From Lentibacillus sp. JNUCC-1 (GTDB lineage: Bacteria > Bacillota > Bacilli > Bacillales > Amphibacillaceae): 64,000 bases of DNA. Each line of letters opens with the position of its first letter. Within the stretch, counting starts at the first letter, position 1. The notes under the pieces were generated by a model, which saw only the letters and a list, made by a program, of their open reading frames with translations, did no database searches and was not told the origin of the DNA. The translations under genes were made by a program, and so were the position numbers. Positions 62,639-64,000 of the stretch are shown in pieces. Location of the stretch: positions 1,488,001 through 1,552,000 of the forward strand of contig NZ_WHOH01000001.1 in NCBI RefSeq assembly GCF_009741735.1. Reading direction: 5' to 3'.

Positions 62639-63247
62639 TTAGGATCCGGCTTTAACGCGTGTTGCGATGCCGATTGTGCGCCGTGTTTGGTGTTTGACAG
62701 CTGCTTCAACGTCTTCAACCATTCCGCCGTCGGAGCCTTGGCTGACACTTGTGCCATACGGGTTACCACCCGCTGCAAATACCGAGTCATGGGAATATCC
62801 TGTTGGTACGATGATCGCTCCCCAATGCATCATCGACGTATATAAATTCAGGATAGTTGCCTCTTGTCCACCGTGCGGGTTTTGAGCTGACGACATGGCA
62901 CTGACAACTTTATTAACTGTTTTGCCCGCACCCCACAGGCCGCCTTGCATGTCAATGAACTGCTTCATTTGAGCTGGGACATTGCCAAACCGTGTAGGCA
63001 CACTAAACAGAATAGCATCGGCCCATTCGATGTCATCAGAAGTGGCGTTGGGCAGATCTTTCGTTGCTTCATAATGTTCCTGCCACGCCGGATTTGACGC
63101 GATTGCTTCTTCAGGAGCCAACTCCGGTACTTTCAGAACTTTAACATTGGCTCCGGTTTCCTGTGCTGCTTCTTCAGCCCAAGTGGCCAGCTGATGGTTG
63201 ATACCTGTCGAACTATAATAAATAACGGCTAAATTAACTTTTGTCAT
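62639..63247 (-). CDS. wrbA: NAD(P)H:quinone oxidoreductase, WrbA family
   Basis: 202 residues. FMN phosphate loop YYSSTGINHQLA (about 10-21), PTRFGNVPAQMKQFID (about 83-98), and the WrbA hallmark GGYHS-like TGYSHDSVFAAGGNPYGTS near 150. Two-electron reduction of quinones. ATG 63247 follows AAGGAGT. The MarR-type gene upstream is co-directional, with a shared operator motif in both promoters. Confidence 0.9.
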   Translation of the reverse strand: MTKVNLAVIYYSSTGINHQLATWAEEAAQETGANVKVLKVPELAPEEAIASNPAWQEHYEATKDLPNATSDDIEWADAILFSVPTRFGNVPAQMKQFIDMQGGLWGAGKTVNKVVSAMSSAQNPHGGQEATILNLYTSMMHWGAIIVPTGYSHDSVFAAGGNPYGTSVSQGSDGGMVEDVEAAVKHQTRRTIGIATRVKAGS

Positions 63248-63296
63248 CTGTAACACTCCTTCTTTTTTGTGAGGCTTGAAATTACCTCACATTCAT

Positions 63297-63325
63297 ATAG
63301 TACAAATTCGAGATACCATTGTAAA
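63297..63325 (-). promoter_or_regulatory. wrbA promoter with MarR-type operator in the spacer
   Basis: Minus strand: -35 TTTACA, 17 bases, -10 TACTAT. The spacer holds TATCTCGAATTTGTA (63301-63315), 14 of 15 bases identical to the motif at the marR promoter. Confidence 0.7.
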
Positions 63326-63352
63326 ATAAAACGACCACTGCCGTTTGGGGAG

Positions 63353-63814
63353 TTATTCCTGCAATGACCGCGCATGATAGCCAAGCTTTTTAAGCTGTCC
63401 GATCATAAATTCTTTTTCATCGGTGGTTAAACCGTCCATGATCTGATGAATGGCCTCAGTGTGCTGTGGGAAAATACGGTTCATTAATTCCTGTCCTGTC
63501 GATGTGATCGCTGCATACGTTACACGTCGGTCTTTTGGACACGCCTTTCGCTCCAGCCATTTCTTTTTCTCAAGTTGGTCAACAACATAAGTCATGCTGC
63601 TGCTGGAAAGCAATATTTTCTGCCCGATTTTCTGTATCGGTTGGTCGCCTTTATGATAAAGCAACTCCAACACAGAGAACTCGGTTAAATTGAGACCGTG
63701 ACTTTTAATGTCCTTAATCACTTGTTTCTCTATTGATTCCAAAGCCCGGGTTAAAACAACGAACAACTTCAGCGACATATTGCGGTCTTGAGGTGTGTTT
63801 TCATGATCTGTCAT
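63353..63814 (-). CDS. MarR-family regulator (MhqR-like)
   Basis: 153 residues. Winged helix LTEFSVLELLYHKGDQPIQKIGQKILLSSSSMTYVVDQLEKKKWLERKACPKDRRVTYAAITSTG with the DRR wing, a conserved MarR feature. One Cys (in KACPKDRR) lies at the wing. Quinone-sensing members such as MhqR control azoreductases and quinone oxidoreductases. The start at 63814 follows GGAGTG. The adjacent wrbA and the shared operator suggest a quinone-response pair. Confidence 0.85.
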   Translation of the reverse strand: MTDHENTPQDRNMSLKLFVVLTRALESIEKQVIKDIKSHGLNLTEFSVLELLYHKGDQPIQKIGQKILLSSSSMTYVVDQLEKKKWLERKACPKDRRVTYAAITSTGQELMNRIFPQHTEAIHQIMDGLTTDEKEFMIGQLKKLGYHARSLQE

Positions 63815-63836
63815 GTGCGGTTCACTCCAAACAATT

Positions 63837-63882
63837 ATCTCGAATTCGTACCAATTATACGACTGGTGAAACAATCTGTCAA
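63837..63882 (-). promoter_or_regulatory. marR promoter with operator at the start site
   Basis: Minus strand: -35 TTGACA (63877-63882), 17 bases, -10 TATAAT (63854-63859), a full consensus promoter. TATCTCGAATTCGTA lies at 63837-63851, just downstream, as for autorepression. Confidence 0.75.
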
Positions 63883-63988
63883 CAACGCCTCATATTCTAA
63901 GTGTACAGATGTGTATAAAATAAGTGCCTGATTGCATAATAACAGGTGATTATAAGAGCATATGTGAGGCCGGAAGGAGGGATCCCAT

Positions 63989-64000
63989 TTGCCGAAACTG
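63989..64000 (+). CDS. Start of a gene cut by the window end
   Basis: GGAAGGAGGGATCCCA followed by TTG CCG AAA CTG: a strong RBS and a TTG start, with four codons visible. Divergent from marR. Product unknown. Confidence 0.4.

Overview
The window looks like chromosomal DNA of an aerobic, endospore-forming, salt-adapted member of the Bacillaceae, near Lentibacillus, Virgibacillus or Oceanobacillus; the genus is inference. Evidence: small sporulation proteins (SpoVIF-like at 41858, YjcZ-like at 42759), a menaquinone-type respiratory toolkit (MenA, malate:quinone oxidoreductase, SCO assembly protein), AGGAGG ribosome-binding sites with frequent TTG/GTG starts, two Na+/H+ antiporters, and a glycine-betaine binding protein with a GbsR-type regulator. 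No rRNA, tRNA or CRISPR array was seen.

Layout. 0-12 kb: SCO1/SenC tail, a candidate SOS-linked type I toxin-antitoxin locus, formate/nitrite channel, DUF4317 protein, K+ channel, a broken Rpn nuclease, MenA, a PTS IIC / D-lactate dehydrogenase operon behind a Rex box, and SelO. 12-26 kb: DinB, formamidase, formaldehyde dehydrogenase, an ECF sigma with a mini anti-sigma, a cysteine-desulfurase-like enzyme, NhaP-type antiporter, TDT transporter, nitroreductase, and divergent hmp/nsrR with an NsrR operator. 26-42 kb: a 1083-residue MalT/BTAD-type regulator, then an ABC importer of the branched-chain amino acid type (livK, livGFHM) co-oriented with a KAS-III-like enzyme, an alpha/beta hydrolase, a FabG-like reductase and an acyl-CoA ligase. 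This looks like one uptake-and-activation pathway for an unknown carboxylic substrate. 42-49 kb: sporulation genes, Mqo, a second Rpn gene interrupted by a 112-bp element, pterin dehydratase, cupin. 49-54 kb: an AT-rich islet (secreted metalloprotease, lipoproteins) and an IS4-type element, between duplicated flanks. 54-64 kb: betaine-binding protein, isochorismatase-like hydrolase, GbsR, two SDRs, a CoA-transferase, MFS and NhaC transporters, and a wrbA/marR pair sharing an operator.

Two themes run through the window. First, intergenic DNA is rich in repeats: four sequence families of 20- or 21-nt-period arrays that all lie 3' of genes, a roughly 110-bp palindromic mobile repeat (one copy with a target duplication inside a gene), two copies of a composite palindromic repeat carrying a covarying nested-hairpin motif, and a GC-rich terminator-like palindrome. 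Second, seven loci (eight sites) are broken by the apparent loss of one base in a homopolymer. This pattern suggests consensus errors rather than real pseudogenes, so these genes are described as probably intact.
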